64,000 nucleotides of DNA, from positions 62,001-126,000 of the forward strand of contig DASXVO010000005.1 in the NCBI GenBank assembly GCA_036504215.1. The letters run 5' to 3'. A program made the translations under genes and the position numbers. Below the pieces are notes generated by a model. The model was not told the origin of the DNA. It saw only the letters and a list, made by a program, of their open reading frames with translations, and made no database searches. Positions 25,408 to 35,080 of this stretch are shown piece after piece. Every line of letters starts with the position of its first letter. Within the stretch, counting starts at the first letter, position 1. The DNA comes from Vicinamibacterales bacterium (lineage in GTDB: Bacteria > Acidobacteriota > Vicinamibacteria > Vicinamibacterales > Fen-181).

Positions 25408-26031
25408 CTACGCGGAGAAGCCGGCGAGGATTCGCCGCGCAGCCGGCGTCATCACCTCGAGCCGCGACCGTTCCGCGAGCACGATCGCGCGCAGCCGGCC
25501 GGCGCACGCCTCGATCTCGTCGTTGACGACCACGTAGTCGTACTCCACGAACACCTGGACTTCGCGACGCGCGGTCGCCAGTCTCCGGACGATGGCGTCC
25601 TCGGGGTCGCGCCCCCGCCCACGCAGGCGTTGCTCGAGCACGTCGAACGACGGCGGCAGCAGGAAGATCCCGACCGACGGCAGGCCGCGTGCCCTCACCT
25701 TCTCCGCTCCCTGGACGTCGATCACCAGCACGAGATCCGAGCCGTCCTCGAGGCAGCGTTCGGTGTCCTCCGCTGCGGTCCCGTAGAAGTGCCCGAACAC
25801 CTCGGCCCACTCGAGGAATCCGCCGGCGTCGCGCATCGCCACGAACCGTTCCGCGGTGACGAAGTGGTAGTCGACGCCGTCAACCTCGCCCGGGCGGATC
25901 GAGCGCGACGTGTACGATCGCGAGATCGCCACTCCCGGCGTGATCTCGATCATGCGGCGCACGACGGTCGTCTTGCCGGCGCCGGAGGGCGCGGACACGA
26001 TGAACAGACGGCCGCGTCCGCTACTCGACAT
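25408..26031 (-). CDS. gmk: Guanylate kinase
   Basis: A 207-residue enzyme that phosphorylates GMP to GDP. ATG 26031 is chosen, as it gives the usual N-terminus RGRLFIVSAPSGAGKTT (P-loop 13-22) and overlaps the yicC stop by 11 bases. GMP-binding residues are visible in SRSYTSRSIRPGEVDGVDYHFV. The lid and C-terminal parts (RLRGRGRDPEDAIVRRL, VNDEIEA) are complete. Coupling with yicC is common across bacteria. Confidence 0.96.
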   Translation of the reverse strand: MSSSGRGRLFIVSAPSGAGKTTVVRRMIEITPGVAISRSYTSRSIRPGEVDGVDYHFVTAERFVAMRDAGGFLEWAEVFGHFYGTAAEDTERCLEDGSDLVLVIDVQGAEKVRARGLPSVGIFLLPPSFDVLEQRLRGRGRDPEDAIVRRLATARREVQVFVEYDYVVVNDEIEACAGRLRAIVLAERSRLEVMTPAARRILAGFSA

Positions 26032-26911
26032 TCTGCACCTGCTCGCGCATCTTCTCGAGTTCGGCCTTCGCGTCGACAATCAGCTCGGTGACGCCAAGTC
26101 CGTCGGCCTTCGAACCGATCGTATTGACCTCGCGGTTCATCTCCTGCAGGAGGAAATCGAACTTTCGCCCGCATGGCTCCGCGCTTTCCGTCAGCGCGGT
26201 CCAGTGCGCCAGGTGGGCGCGGAATCGCACCACCTCCTCGCTGATGTCCGATCGGGCAGCGGTCCTCACAATCTCCTGTGCGATGGCCGCGGGATCGACC
26301 GGCAGATCGCGGCTCAACTCCTTGACGCGCTCGGCGAGTCTGGCCTCGACGTCGCTCTGTCCCTGCGCGGCCGCGGCTGCGATCCGCTCGATCAGGTCCG
26401 CCAGGGTCTCCCGCCGGCCATCGAGATCGGCACGCAGGTGTCCACCCTCCCGCGTCCGCATCGTGTTCAGCTCGGCAGCTGTCTCCTCGACCGCCGCCTC
26501 CACCAGGCTGACCACGTCGGCGCCGGCCGCCCGTTCGTCGGCCGCCCGCTCCTTGAAGACGAGCGCCTGCGGAACGCGGATGAGATCACCCGGGGTCAGT
26601 TGGCCACTGACCAGGCCCTGCTGGCGGGCGCGCTCCAGCGCATCGGACAGCCGGTGGACGAATTCCTCGTTCAATTCGACCTCGGGCGCCGGCGGCTCCC
26701 GCAACTGCAGCGAGATGCTCAGCTCCACCCGGCCGCGCGCGACGTGCCGCTGGACGATCGCCCGGAGCCGGGATTCGATCGGCGCCAGGCTCTGCGGCAG
26801 GCGCAGCTGGACATCGACGTATCGATGGTTGACCGCGCGGATCGTGACACCGACCGTCGCCCGTTCGTCCTCTCGGGTCAACGACGCAAAACCAGTCATG
26901 CTGCGAAGCAT
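26021..26911 (-). CDS. yicC: YicC/YloC-family endoribonuclease
   Basis: A 296-residue protein. The N-terminus MLRSMTGFAS and the phrase IRAVNHRYVDVQLRLP are diagnostic for YicC, and the C-terminal DUF1732 part is present (EEVVRFRAHLAHW, GRKFDFLLQEMNREVNTIGSKA). The E. coli member is an RNase linked to small-RNA turnover. It lies directly before gmk and overlaps it, as in many genomes. Confidence 0.94.
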   Translation of the reverse strand: MLRSMTGFASLTREDERATVGVTIRAVNHRYVDVQLRLPQSLAPIESRLRAIVQRHVARGRVELSISLQLREPPAPEVELNEEFVHRLSDALERARQQGLVSGQLTPGDLIRVPQALVFKERAADERAAGADVVSLVEAAVEETAAELNTMRTREGGHLRADLDGRRETLADLIERIAAAAAQGQSDVEARLAERVKELSRDLPVDPAAIAQEIVRTAARSDISEEVVRFRAHLAHWTALTESAEPCGRKFDFLLQEMNREVNTIGSKADGLGVTELIVDAKAELEKMREQVQNVE

Positions 26912-26955
26912 AGGTATATCCAGGAATCTGCCGGCGAGCGTCCGCGCGGCCGGGC

Positions 26956-28722
26956 CTACTCGTTGAGCTGTGCGACGGGCACGGCGAGGGCACGGCGCCC
27001 GGCCACGATCTGCATCGCGTACAGTTTCGCGTATGCGCCGCCCGGACGTGCCAGCAACTCCTCGTGGCGTCCCATCTCGACCACCCGGCCGCGTTCGAGG
27101 ACGATGATGTGTTTCGCGCGCCGCACGGTTGACAGCCGATGCGCAATCACGATGGCGGTACGGTTGGCCATGAGGTTGGCCAGCGCCTCCTGCACCAGGT
27201 GTTCGGACTCGGCATCGAGCGAGGACGTGGCCTCGTCGAGGATCAGGATCGGCGAGTTCTTGAGCAGCGCACGGGCAATCGCCAGGCGCTGCCGCTGCCC
27301 GCCCGACAGCCGCTGGCCCCGCTCGCCGATGAAGGTCTTGTATCCGTTCCGCAACCCGACGATGAAGTCGTGCGCGTGTGCCGACCGCGCCGCCGCCTCT
27401 ATCGCCTTCGGGCTGGCGTCTGGCGATCCGTACGCGATGTTACCCGAGATGGTGTCGTCGAAGAGCACCGTCTCCTGGGTGACGATGCCAATCTGGGCTC
27501 GAAGCGACGCGAGCGTCACGTCCCGAATATCGACGCCGTCGATTAGGATGGCCCCGGCTGTGACGTCGTAGAACCGGGGCAGCAGGTTGACGAGCGTCGT
27601 TTTGCCCGCGCCGCTCCGGCCGACGATCGCCACCATCTCGCCCGCCGGCACCTCGAGCGACACGCCTCGCAGGATTTTGCGGCCGTGGTCGTCCTCGTAG
27701 CCGAAGCCGACGTTGTCGAACGTGATTCCGCGTGACAGGCGCCGCAGTGGCACGGCTCCCGGCCGCTCGACGACCTCGGAGTGCTGGTCCAGGATCTCGA
27801 AGATCCGCTCCGACGCCGCCATCGTCTGCTGGAGGTTCGCGTTCACGCGGCTCAGCTTCTTCGCCGGGCCGTACATCAGGAACAACGCGGCGATGAACGA
27901 CGTGAACTCGCCCGCCGTGAGCTGCCCGTTCGCGATTTCCTTCGCGCCGTACCACAGCGCCCCCGCCATGCCGATGCCGCCCAGGAACTCCATGACGGGG
28001 GGCAACACCGACAGGGCAGCCGTGACCTTCATGTTGGCCCGGAACAGTCGATCCGCGGCGCGCGCAAAACGGCCGGCCTCATGGGCCTCGGTCCCGAAGG
28101 CCTTCACGATCCGGTGGCCGGTGAACGCCTCTGCGCTCACGTGGGACAGGTTCTCGAGTTCCTCCTGACTCCGCCGCGTCGTCTTGCGAAGGCGCTGCCC
28201 GAGGCGGACGAGCGGATAGACGACCAGCGGCGCGCCCGTCAGGAACACGAGCGCGAGCCGCGCGTCGATCGAGAACAGGAGGACGAGGTAGCCGACGAGC
28301 GCCAGCGACTCGCGCAGCAGGTCTCCGATCGTCTCGGACACCGCCTGCTGGACCTGCCCGACGTCGTTGGTGATCCGCGACATCAACTGCCCGGAGGTCC
28401 GTCGCGCGAAGAAGGCGGCCGACTGGTTCAGGATGTGGCGGTAGAGCGCGTTGCGCACGTCCATCACGACGCGCTGCCCCACATCGGCCATGAGGTAGGA
28501 CGAGAAGTAGCCGCCGACGCCCTTCAGGAGGTTCGCGCCGATGACCGCCGCCGCGACCATGCCGAGGCCGGCACCGCTCGCCAGGACCTTGTCGAAGACG
28601 TCCTTGATCATGTACGCCAGGCCGGCGGAGCCGATCGCGTACAGGACCATCCAGAAGAACGCCGCCATCAAGCGGCCGCGATAGGGGGCGGAGAAGCGGA
28701 AGAGTCGAAGGAGCGAGTTCAA
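26956..28722 (-). CDS. msbA: ABC transporter, MsbA-like permease/ATPase fusion
   Basis: A 588-residue half-transporter. Residues 1-310 hold six membrane helices; residues about 335-575 are the ATPase with Walker A GRSGAGKTT, signature LSGGQRQRLAIARAL, Walker B ILDEATSSLD and the H-loop IAHRLSTV. Length and order match MsbA, the lipid A-core flippase. TTG 28722 overlaps the upstream stop (TTGA). Its place at the end of a run of sugar genes suggests export of a glycolipid. Other type I exporters of similar form cannot be excluded. Confidence 0.85.
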   Translation of the reverse strand: MNSLLRLFRFSAPYRGRLMAAFFWMVLYAIGSAGLAYMIKDVFDKVLASGAGLGMVAAAVIGANLLKGVGGYFSSYLMADVGQRVVMDVRNALYRHILNQSAAFFARRTSGQLMSRITNDVGQVQQAVSETIGDLLRESLALVGYLVLLFSIDARLALVFLTGAPLVVYPLVRLGQRLRKTTRRSQEELENLSHVSAEAFTGHRIVKAFGTEAHEAGRFARAADRLFRANMKVTAALSVLPPVMEFLGGIGMAGALWYGAKEIANGQLTAGEFTSFIAALFLMYGPAKKLSRVNANLQQTMAASERIFEILDQHSEVVERPGAVPLRRLSRGITFDNVGFGYEDDHGRKILRGVSLEVPAGEMVAIVGRSGAGKTTLVNLLPRFYDVTAGAILIDGVDIRDVTLASLRAQIGIVTQETVLFDDTISGNIAYGSPDASPKAIEAAARSAHAHDFIVGLRNGYKTFIGERGQRLSGGQRQRLAIARALLKNSPILILDEATSSLDAESEHLVQEALANLMANRTAIVIAHRLSTVRRAKHIIVLERGRVVEMGRHEELLARPGGAYAKLYAMQIVAGRRALAVPVAQLNE

Positions 28723-29489
28723 TCGCGGAACCGGAACCTGAGAAGCACCCAGAGCGCGACCACGCCGTCGCGCCAGGTGATTTTCTTGCCCTGGTCATAG
28801 CCGCGGCCGTCGTACGTGATCGGGATCTCGTAGACCCGGTAGCCGCGCTTGAAGATCTTCGCCGTCATCTCGGGCTCGATGCCGAATCCGTTCGACTTCA
28901 GATTCAGCCCGTGCGCGATCTCCGACCGCATGACCTTGTAGCAGGTCTCCATGTCGGTCAGCATCGTGTTGTAGAGCACATTCGTGACGAACGTCATCAG
29001 CAGGTTCCCCAGGTAGTGCGAGAACATGAACACTCGATGACGCCCGAGGAACCGCGACCCGTAGACGACGTCTGCGCGTCCCTGGCAGATCAGCTCGATG
29101 AGTTGCGGATACTCTTCGGGCGAGTACTCCAGGTCCGCATCCTGAATCACCACCAGGTCGCCCTTGACCTCGCTGAACCCGCGCCGGAGCGCCGCGCCCT
29201 TGCCCTGGTTGCGTTCCTGGAAGATCAACTCGAACCCGAGCTCGCGGCGCAGCGTCGTGAGGATGTCACGTGTCCCGTCCTTCGACCCGTCGTCCACGAC
29301 GATGAGCTGGACCCGGACCGGGACGGCGAGCACGCGGCGCACGATCTCCTCGATCGTCTCTCGCTCGTTGTAGACCGGCATCACGACCGACAACAGCGGG
29401 TCCACCAGGATGCCGCGAAAGGTTGCCGAGGGCCGCGGACTTACCGTGGGTCCTGGAACTTCAGAGGGTGCGAGTGTCGCCATTGCCAT
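28719..29489 (-). CDS. DPM1-like family 2 glycosyltransferase
   Basis: A protein of about 256 residues. The GT2 core LLSVVMPVYNERETIEEIV, the DDGSKDGT nucleotide loop and the D-A-D metal motif (QDADLEYSPEEY) are clear and resemble dolichyl/polyprenyl-phosphate mannosyl- or glucosyltransferases. There is no C-terminal membrane domain, so it would act at the cytoplasmic face. ATG 29489 overlaps galE by 49 bases; GTG 29405, just before the core, is an alternative without overlap. It overlaps msbA at its stop. Confidence 0.88.
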   Translation of the reverse strand: MAMATLAPSEVPGPTVSPRPSATFRGILVDPLLSVVMPVYNERETIEEIVRRVLAVPVRVQLIVVDDGSKDGTRDILTTLRRELGFELIFQERNQGKGAALRRGFSEVKGDLVVIQDADLEYSPEEYPQLIELICQGRADVVYGSRFLGRHRVFMFSHYLGNLLMTFVTNVLYNTMLTDMETCYKVMRSEIAHGLNLKSNGFGIEPEMTAKIFKRGYRVYEIPITYDGRGYDQGKKITWRDGVVALWVLLRFRFRD

Positions 29490-30433
29490 GCCGTCTCGAT
29501 GATGACCGAAAGATCGCCGAACCTCGGCGACCAGCCAAGTTCCTTCTGAATCCGCGCGCTCGACGCGTACAGCACTGCCGGGTCGCCGGCTCGCCGCGCC
29601 ACCAGCGTGTGCGGCACCGGCTGACCCGTGACGTGCTCGACCGTCGTCAGCACTTCCTTCACCGAGTAGGGCCGGCCGTTCCCCAGGTTGTAGACAGTCG
29701 ACCGCGGGGCCCGCTCGAGCGCCCCGAGCGCCAGCACGTGAGCCTGCGCGAGATCCGTCACGTGGATATAGTCGCGCAGACAGGTGCCATCGGGCGTCGG
29801 GTAGTCGTCGCCGAACACCTGGAGCGGTGCGCCGCCTGCCACCGCGTCGAGCGCCAGCGGAATCAGGTGGCGCTCCGGGTGGTGATCCTCTCCCAACTCC
29901 CCGTCCGGATCGGCGCCTGCCGCGTTGAAATAGCGCAGGCACACCGAGTGGATTCCGTAGGCCCGCTCGAAGTGCGGGAGGGCCCGCTCGATCGTCAGCT
30001 TCGTCTCGCCGTACGCGTTGATGGGGCGCGTCGGATGCAATTCCGTGATCGGCACCGTCTCCGGCTCGCCGAACACCGCCGCCGTGGACGAGAAGATGAA
30101 GGTCGGCACGTGCTCCTCGGCCATCGCGCGCAGGACCGAGAGCGTGCCCTCCACGTTGTTCCGGTAGTAGCCCGAGGGGTCACGCACCGACTCGCCGACC
30201 GCGGCCCAGGCCGCGAAGTGCATCACGGCGCCGATGCGATGCTCGGCGATCACCGAGCGCAGCAGCCCCACGTCGTGCGTGTCGCCAACCACCAGCGGGG
30301 CGCCGAGGGCGGCCGCGCGATGTCCCTCGGACAGATTGTCGTAGATCACCACGCGACGGCCGTGCGCCCGCAGGACCTTGGCCGCGTGACTGCCGATGTA
30401 GCCCGCTCCCCCGGTGACGAGGACGGCGCCCAC
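29441..30433 (-). CDS. galE: UDP-glucose 4-epimerase
   Basis: A 330-residue extended SDR enzyme interconverting UDP-glucose and UDP-galactose. GTG 30433 puts the NAD loop at once (VLVTGGAGYIGSH) and leaves one base after ugd; an ATG at 30466 would overlap ugd by 32 bases. The catalytic SST and YGETK (Tyr-x3-Lys) are intact, and RYFNAAGADPDG, DYIHVTDLA and YNLGNGRPYSV are typical of GalE. Confidence 0.95.
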   Translation of the reverse strand: MGAVLVTGGAGYIGSHAAKVLRAHGRRVVIYDNLSEGHRAAALGAPLVVGDTHDVGLLRSVIAEHRIGAVMHFAAWAAVGESVRDPSGYYRNNVEGTLSVLRAMAEEHVPTFIFSSTAAVFGEPETVPITELHPTRPINAYGETKLTIERALPHFERAYGIHSVCLRYFNAAGADPDGELGEDHHPERHLIPLALDAVAGGAPLQVFGDDYPTPDGTCLRDYIHVTDLAQAHVLALGALERAPRSTVYNLGNGRPYSVKEVLTTVEHVTGQPVPHTLVARRAGDPAVLYASSARIQKELGWSPRFGDLSVIIETAWQWRHSHPLKFQDPR

Positions 30434-30434
30434 C

Positions 30435-31730
30435 TCAGCGTCCGACTGCAAAGTACGTGAACCCATCCGCTTTCATCTGCTCGCGATTGTAGATGTTCCG
30501 GCCGTCGAAGACCACCGGCGTCCGCATGAGCTTCCGCATCTTCGCAAAATCCGGCTCCCGGAACTCGTTCCATTCGGTCACGAGCGCCAGCGCATCGGCA
30601 CCGACCAGCGCGTCGTAGCTCTTGTCCACGAACGTGACGCGGCTGCCGAAGATGGATTTCGCGATCTTCATCGCCTCCGGGTCGTACGCCCTCACCTTCG
30701 CCCCGGCTTCGAGGAGTTTCTCGACGATCGTAATCGCGGGCGCCTCGCGCATGTCGTCAGTCTTGGGCTTGAACGACAGCCCCCAGAGCGCGATGGTCTT
30801 GCCGTCGATCGAGCCGAAGTGCTTCTGCATCTTCACGACCAGCAGGGCTTTCTGCTGGCGGTTCACCCGTTCGACCGCGTCGAGGATCTCGAAGCGGTAC
30901 TCCTTGTCGGCCGAGAACTTCAGAATGGCCTGCACGTCCTTGGGGAAGCAACTGCCACCATACCCGACGCCCGGGAAGAGGAACGCCGGCCCAATCCGCC
31001 GATCCGATCCCACGGCCCGCCGCACCTGTTCGATGTCCGCCCCGTACAACTCACAGACGCGCGCCACCTCGTTCATGAACGAGATCTTCGTGGCGAGCAT
31101 GGCGTTCGCCGCGTACTTGCACAACTCCGCGCTGGCGCAGTCCATCACCATGATCGGTGCCCCCGTCCGCGTGAACGGGGCGTAGAGCTCGGTCATCATC
31201 TGGGTCGCTCGCGGATCCTCGGCGCCGATGACGACGCGGTCCGGTTTCATGAAGTCATCGACGGCAGCGCCCTGCTTCAGGAATTCCGGGTTGCTGACCA
31301 CCGAGAACGGATGGGTGGTTTCGCGCCTGATGATCTCGCGCACGCGCTCGGAGGTCCCCACGGGCACCGTGCTCTTGTCCACGATGACCTTGTAGCCATT
31401 CATCGCCCGCGCGATGTCGCGCGCCACGCCAAGCACGTGCTGGAGGTCGGCCGACCCGTCCTCACCCTGAGGCGTTCCGACCGCGATGAAGATGATGCTC
31501 GACGCCCGGACGGCCGTCGCGACCTGACTGGTGAACTTCAGACGGCCCTCGGCCCGGTTGCGACGGACCAACTCCTCCAGGCCCGGCTCGAAGATCGGGA
31601 TCTTGCCCCGCCGCAGGACCCGCAGCTTGGCCTCATCCTTGTCGACGCAGGTGACGTCGTTGCCGTTCTCGGCAAAACACGCGCCCGCCACCAAGCCGAC
31701 ATATCCCGTACCGATCACTGCGAGCTTCAT
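30435..31730 (-). CDS. ugd: UDP-glucose 6-dehydrogenase
   Basis: A 431-residue enzyme oxidising UDP-glucose to UDP-glucuronate with two NAD+. ATG 31730 begins the Rossmann loop MKLAVIGTGYVGLVAG and follows GGGGGTC. The catalytic Cys is in FPGVGYGGSCFPKD; KSTVPVGT and GLSFKPKTDDMREAP are also conserved. It supplies the substrate for the decarboxylase at 38774. It is the first gene of the minus-strand half of the sugar cluster. Confidence 0.96.
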   Translation of the reverse strand: MKLAVIGTGYVGLVAGACFAENGNDVTCVDKDEAKLRVLRRGKIPIFEPGLEELVRRNRAEGRLKFTSQVATAVRASSIIFIAVGTPQGEDGSADLQHVLGVARDIARAMNGYKVIVDKSTVPVGTSERVREIIRRETTHPFSVVSNPEFLKQGAAVDDFMKPDRVVIGAEDPRATQMMTELYAPFTRTGAPIMVMDCASAELCKYAANAMLATKISFMNEVARVCELYGADIEQVRRAVGSDRRIGPAFLFPGVGYGGSCFPKDVQAILKFSADKEYRFEILDAVERVNRQQKALLVVKMQKHFGSIDGKTIALWGLSFKPKTDDMREAPAITIVEKLLEAGAKVRAYDPEAMKIAKSIFGSRVTFVDKSYDALVGADALALVTEWNEFREPDFAKMRKLMRTPVVFDGRNIYNREQMKADGFTYFAVGR

Positions 31731-31749
31731 CCGACCCCCAAAAGCCGCG

Positions 31750-31778
31750 ACGTTAACACATCGGCAGAAACGTGTCAA
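31750..31778 (-). promoter_or_regulatory. Sigma70-type promoter of the ugd-galE operon
   Basis: On the minus strand TTGACA (31778-31773), a 17-base spacer and TAACGT (31755-31750) precede the ugd ATG by 19 bases, leaving a very short leader. It lies in the 110-base gap between the divergent halves of the cluster. Confidence 0.7.
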
Positions 31779-31840
31779 GATACTGATGGACAAGCACTTA
31801 ACACTTGCGCTTGACCCCGCGTCGCGGTAGCGTTCGGACC

Positions 31841-33043
31841 GTGCGCATCCTGCTCGACTACCGGCCCGCGCTCCGCCAGCGCTCGGGTGTCGGTGAGTAC
31901 GTCCATCAACTCGCCCGGAGTCTTGCCATCCAACGCGTCGACCGCTCCACCGAGCGCCGCGCCGGTGATCGCCGCGCCTCCACCAATTTCGACGACGTCG
32001 AGGTCTTCACGAGCTCGTGGAGGGACCGGCCGTCTCGTGGCGCCGTGGCTGACCTCGAACCAGCCACCGTCGTTGACCGGCGGTTTCCCGTCCAACTGCT
32101 GAACTTCGCCTGGCACCGCCTCCTCTGGCCGCCGGTCGAATGGCTGACCGGCCGCAGTTACGACGTCGTTCACTCGCCTCATCCGCTGCTGCTCCCCAGC
32201 CGGCGTGCCGCGCGCGTGGTCACGATTCACGACCTCGATTTCCTGAGAAACTTCGATCGAACCACCGCCGAGATTCGCCGCGATTACCCGGGACTGGTGG
32301 CCAGGCATGCGCATCTGGCCGACGGCATCGTGGTCGTCTCCCACCACGTGGCCCGGCTGGTCACCGAACACTTGGGCGTGCCGGCCGAGCGCATCAGCGT
32401 GTGCCCGAACGGCGGACCGCGCTGGGCATCAGAAGGCGACCCGGTGCCGCCCGGCAACGCGGGAGGACGCTACCTGCTGTTTGTCGGCACCCTGGAGCCG
32501 CGCAAGAACGTGAGTGGCCTTCTCGCGGCCTACGCGCAGTTGTGCGCCGACCACCCGGATACGCCCCCCCTGGTGCTGGCCGGTGGACGGACGCCGGCGG
32601 CCCAGGAGTGGCTGGACGCGATCGCCCGGCCGCCGCTGGCCGGCCGCGTCGAATACCGCGGGTACGTCGAGGATCGCGCCCGCCGTGCGGTGTATGCTGG
32701 CGCGCGGATGCTCGTGCTGCCCTCGTTCGACGAAGGATTCGGTCTGACGGTTGTCGAGGCGATGTCGCTCGGCGTTCCGGTCGTCGCTTCCAATCGCGGA
32801 GCGATCCCGGAGGTGGCCGGCGGCGCGGCGCTGCTCGTCGATCCGGACGACCACCTCGGGCTGGCTCACGCCATGGACAGGGTGCTCCACGAGCCCGGGT
32901 TGGCGCCACGGCTGGGTGAGGACGGCCTGCAGCGGGCGCGAGCCTTTTCGTGGACCCAGACGGCCGCCTTGACCCGCACCGCCTACGAACGGGCCATCGA
33001 GGCGCGGAACCGGCGGATCCATCCGGCCAACGACGAAGTCTGA
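31841..33043 (+). CDS. Family 4 glycosyltransferase
   Basis: A 400-residue GT-B enzyme. GTG 31841 starts the usual N-terminus (ILLDYRPALRQRSGVGEY). The acceptor half includes YDVVHSPHPLLLP and VVTIHDLDFL; the donor half includes FVGTLEPRKNVSGLL and the E-x7-E region PSFDEGFGLTVVEAM. It transfers a sugar from an activated donor during polysaccharide assembly; which sugar is unknown. It is the first of four GT4 genes in this half. Confidence 0.92.
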   Translation: MRILLDYRPALRQRSGVGEYVHQLARSLAIQRVDRSTERRAGDRRASTNFDDVEVFTSSWRDRPSRGAVADLEPATVVDRRFPVQLLNFAWHRLLWPPVEWLTGRSYDVVHSPHPLLLPSRRAARVVTIHDLDFLRNFDRTTAEIRRDYPGLVARHAHLADGIVVVSHHVARLVTEHLGVPAERISVCPNGGPRWASEGDPVPPGNAGGRYLLFVGTLEPRKNVSGLLAAYAQLCADHPDTPPLVLAGGRTPAAQEWLDAIARPPLAGRVEYRGYVEDRARRAVYAGARMLVLPSFDEGFGLTVVEAMSLGVPVVASNRGAIPEVAGGAALLVDPDDHLGLAHAMDRVLHEPGLAPRLGEDGLQRARAFSWTQTAALTRTAYERAIEARNRRIHPANDEV

Positions 33044-33078
33044 CAGCCGGAACGAACCCGTCATACCCAGATAACCGC

Positions 33079-34206
33079 ATGCGTATCGGCATCGACGCGA
33101 GGGAACTGTGCGGCCGGCCAACGGGTGTGGGCCGATACCTGTCGCAATTGCTGACGGCCTGGGGCACCCTGCCGGAGGCCGCCCCGCACACGTATGTCCT
33201 CTACACGCCGACCGGTGAACCCCGCAGCGGCGCGCTCGCGCGCCTGGCGGACTCGCCGCTCGATGTCACGGTGCGGAATGTGAAAGGCGGCAGCGGAACC
33301 TGGTGGGAACAGGTGCGGCTGACGGCCGCGGTGTGGAGAGAGCGGCCGGACGTCTTCTTTGCACCTGCCTACACCGGACCGCTCCTGGTTCCGATGCCGC
33401 TCGTGCTGACGCTGCACGACCTGTCGTTCCTCGCGCACCCGGAGTGGTTTCCACTCCGGATGCGATTGAGGCGACGACTCGTCACAACCCTATCCGCGCG
33501 CCGGGCGCGGTGCATCCTGACCGTCTCGCAGTTCTCGCGGGACGAAATCGTGCAGTGGCTCGGCATCGCGGCCGAGCGCGTCCGGGTTCTGCCGCACGGA
33601 TTGCCAGAACCGCGGAAGGGTGGTATCCAGGCACACCCGCGGTCGTCGTCGGCCGCAGGACCTCATGATCCGCTGGTGCTGTACGTCGGGTCGATCTTCA
33701 ATCGCCGGCACGTGCCGGTCCTGATCCAGGCCGTGGCACGGGTTGCGGCGCACCATCCCGATCTTCGCCTCGAGATCGTTGGCGACAATCGCACGTTCCC
33801 GTTCGAGGATCTGCAGTCGATTGCCTCCGAGGCGGGCGCGTCCGGACGCACCACCCTGCGCGACTACGTCTCGGACGAGGTCCTGACCGACCTGTACGAG
33901 CGGGCCGGCGTGTTCGCGTTCCTGTCGGACTACGAGGGCTTCGGCCTGACGCCGCTCGAGGCCCTGGTGCGCGGCGTGCCGATTCTCGTCGGCGACACCC
34001 CTGTCGCGCGCGAGGTCTACGGCGACGCCGCCCGCTATGTCACGACGACGGATGTCGCGGCGACGGCGTCTGCGCTGGAGGCGCTGCTCTTCGACGCCAC
34101 CAGTCGGGCGGCCGCACTGGCCCGCGCACCCGGCGTCCTCGAGCGGTATTCCTGGGAGCGCACGGCCCGTCACACGTTGCAGGCCCTGGTGGAGTCGGCC
34201 CGATGA
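33079..34206 (+). CDS. Family 4 glycosyltransferase
   Basis: A 375-residue GT-B enzyme starting at ATG 33079. The N-terminus GIDARELCGRPTGVGRYL, the region VLTLHDLSFLAHPEWF and the donor-site motif LSDYEGFGLTPLEAL are typical of mannosyl/rhamnosyl GT4 proteins. Its stop overlaps the next gene as ATGA. The similar fold of the genes at 31841, 33079 and 35081 suggests duplication with changed sugar use. Confidence 0.92.
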   Translation: MRIGIDARELCGRPTGVGRYLSQLLTAWGTLPEAAPHTYVLYTPTGEPRSGALARLADSPLDVTVRNVKGGSGTWWEQVRLTAAVWRERPDVFFAPAYTGPLLVPMPLVLTLHDLSFLAHPEWFPLRMRLRRRLVTTLSARRARCILTVSQFSRDEIVQWLGIAAERVRVLPHGLPEPRKGGIQAHPRSSSAAGPHDPLVLYVGSIFNRRHVPVLIQAVARVAAHHPDLRLEIVGDNRTFPFEDLQSIASEAGASGRTTLRDYVSDEVLTDLYERAGVFAFLSDYEGFGLTPLEALVRGVPILVGDTPVAREVYGDAARYVTTTDVAATASALEALLFDATSRAAALARAPGVLERYSWERTARHTLQALVESAR

Positions 34207-35048
34207 CGGACCTGGCCATCATCGTTGTCAGTTACAACGCGAAGGCCGACCTGCTCCGGATGCTCGAATCGCTCCTGGCGCCTCCGCCCCAGGTCACGCA
34301 CGAGGTCGTGGTCGTGGACAACGGGTCGGCCGACGGCAGCCTCGCGGCTGTCCGCGAGCAGTGGCCGCGGGTGACCGCCATCGATGCCGGCGGCAACCTC
34401 GGGTTCTCGCGGGCCAACAACATCGGGATTCGCGCCACGCGTAGCGAGTTCATCCTCCTGTTGAACAGCGACACCCTTGTCGCGCCCGGCGTCATCGATC
34501 GGTTGGTCGCCGTCCTGCGGGGGCTGCCCGACACGGCCATTGTCGGGCCCAGGCTGGTCGATGCGGCAGGAGTGCCGGAAATCTCGTTCGGCCGGATGAT
34601 GAGCCCGTGGAACGAACTCCGCCAGAAGACACTCGGTCGGCTCTACGATGCCGGCGTCGGGTTCGTTCGACGCTTTGTCGCGCGGCAGGTGCGGACCGCC
34701 CATGTCGTGGACTGGGTGAGCGGAGCATGCCTGCTGGTCCGGCGGCAGGACGCCGAGGCGGTGGGCCTGCTCGACGAGCGGTTCTTTCTCTACACGGAGG
34801 ACATCGATTTCTGCGCTTCGGTGCGGCAGACGGGCCGCCGGGTGCGCTTCACCCCGGAGGCTGAAATCCGGCATCTCCGCGGGCGGTCCCGGGCGCACGC
34901 ACCCGGACCGGCGGAGATTGCGTATCGGCGGAGCCACCTCGCCTTCTACGCGAAGCACCATCCTCGCTGGTATCCGATGCTGCGCGTCTACCTCCGGGCG
35001 AAGGGGGCGCTGCCGCCTCAAATCGGACCCGGCGAAGCGGGACAGTAG
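34203..35048 (+). CDS. Family 2 glycosyltransferase (rhamnosyltransferase-like)
   Basis: A 281-residue GT-A enzyme. IIVVSYNAKADLLRML, VVDNGSADGS, NLGFSRANNIGI and LLLNSDT mark the nucleotide-sugar site; VDWVSGACLLVRR and LYTEDIDFC mark the acceptor side, as in WbbL-type rhamnosyltransferases. It has no membrane helix. It overlaps the upstream GT4 by four bases. Confidence 0.92.
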   Translation: MTDLAIIVVSYNAKADLLRMLESLLAPPPQVTHEVVVVDNGSADGSLAAVREQWPRVTAIDAGGNLGFSRANNIGIRATRSEFILLLNSDTLVAPGVIDRLVAVLRGLPDTAIVGPRLVDAAGVPEISFGRMMSPWNELRQKTLGRLYDAGVGFVRRFVARQVRTAHVVDWVSGACLLVRRQDAEAVGLLDERFFLYTEDIDFCASVRQTGRRVRFTPEAEIRHLRGRSRAHAPGPAEIAYRRSHLAFYAKHHPRWYPMLRVYLRAKGALPPQIGPGEAGQ

Positions 35049-35080
35049 TCACTCCGGCGGCTGTCCGCTATCATGACGCT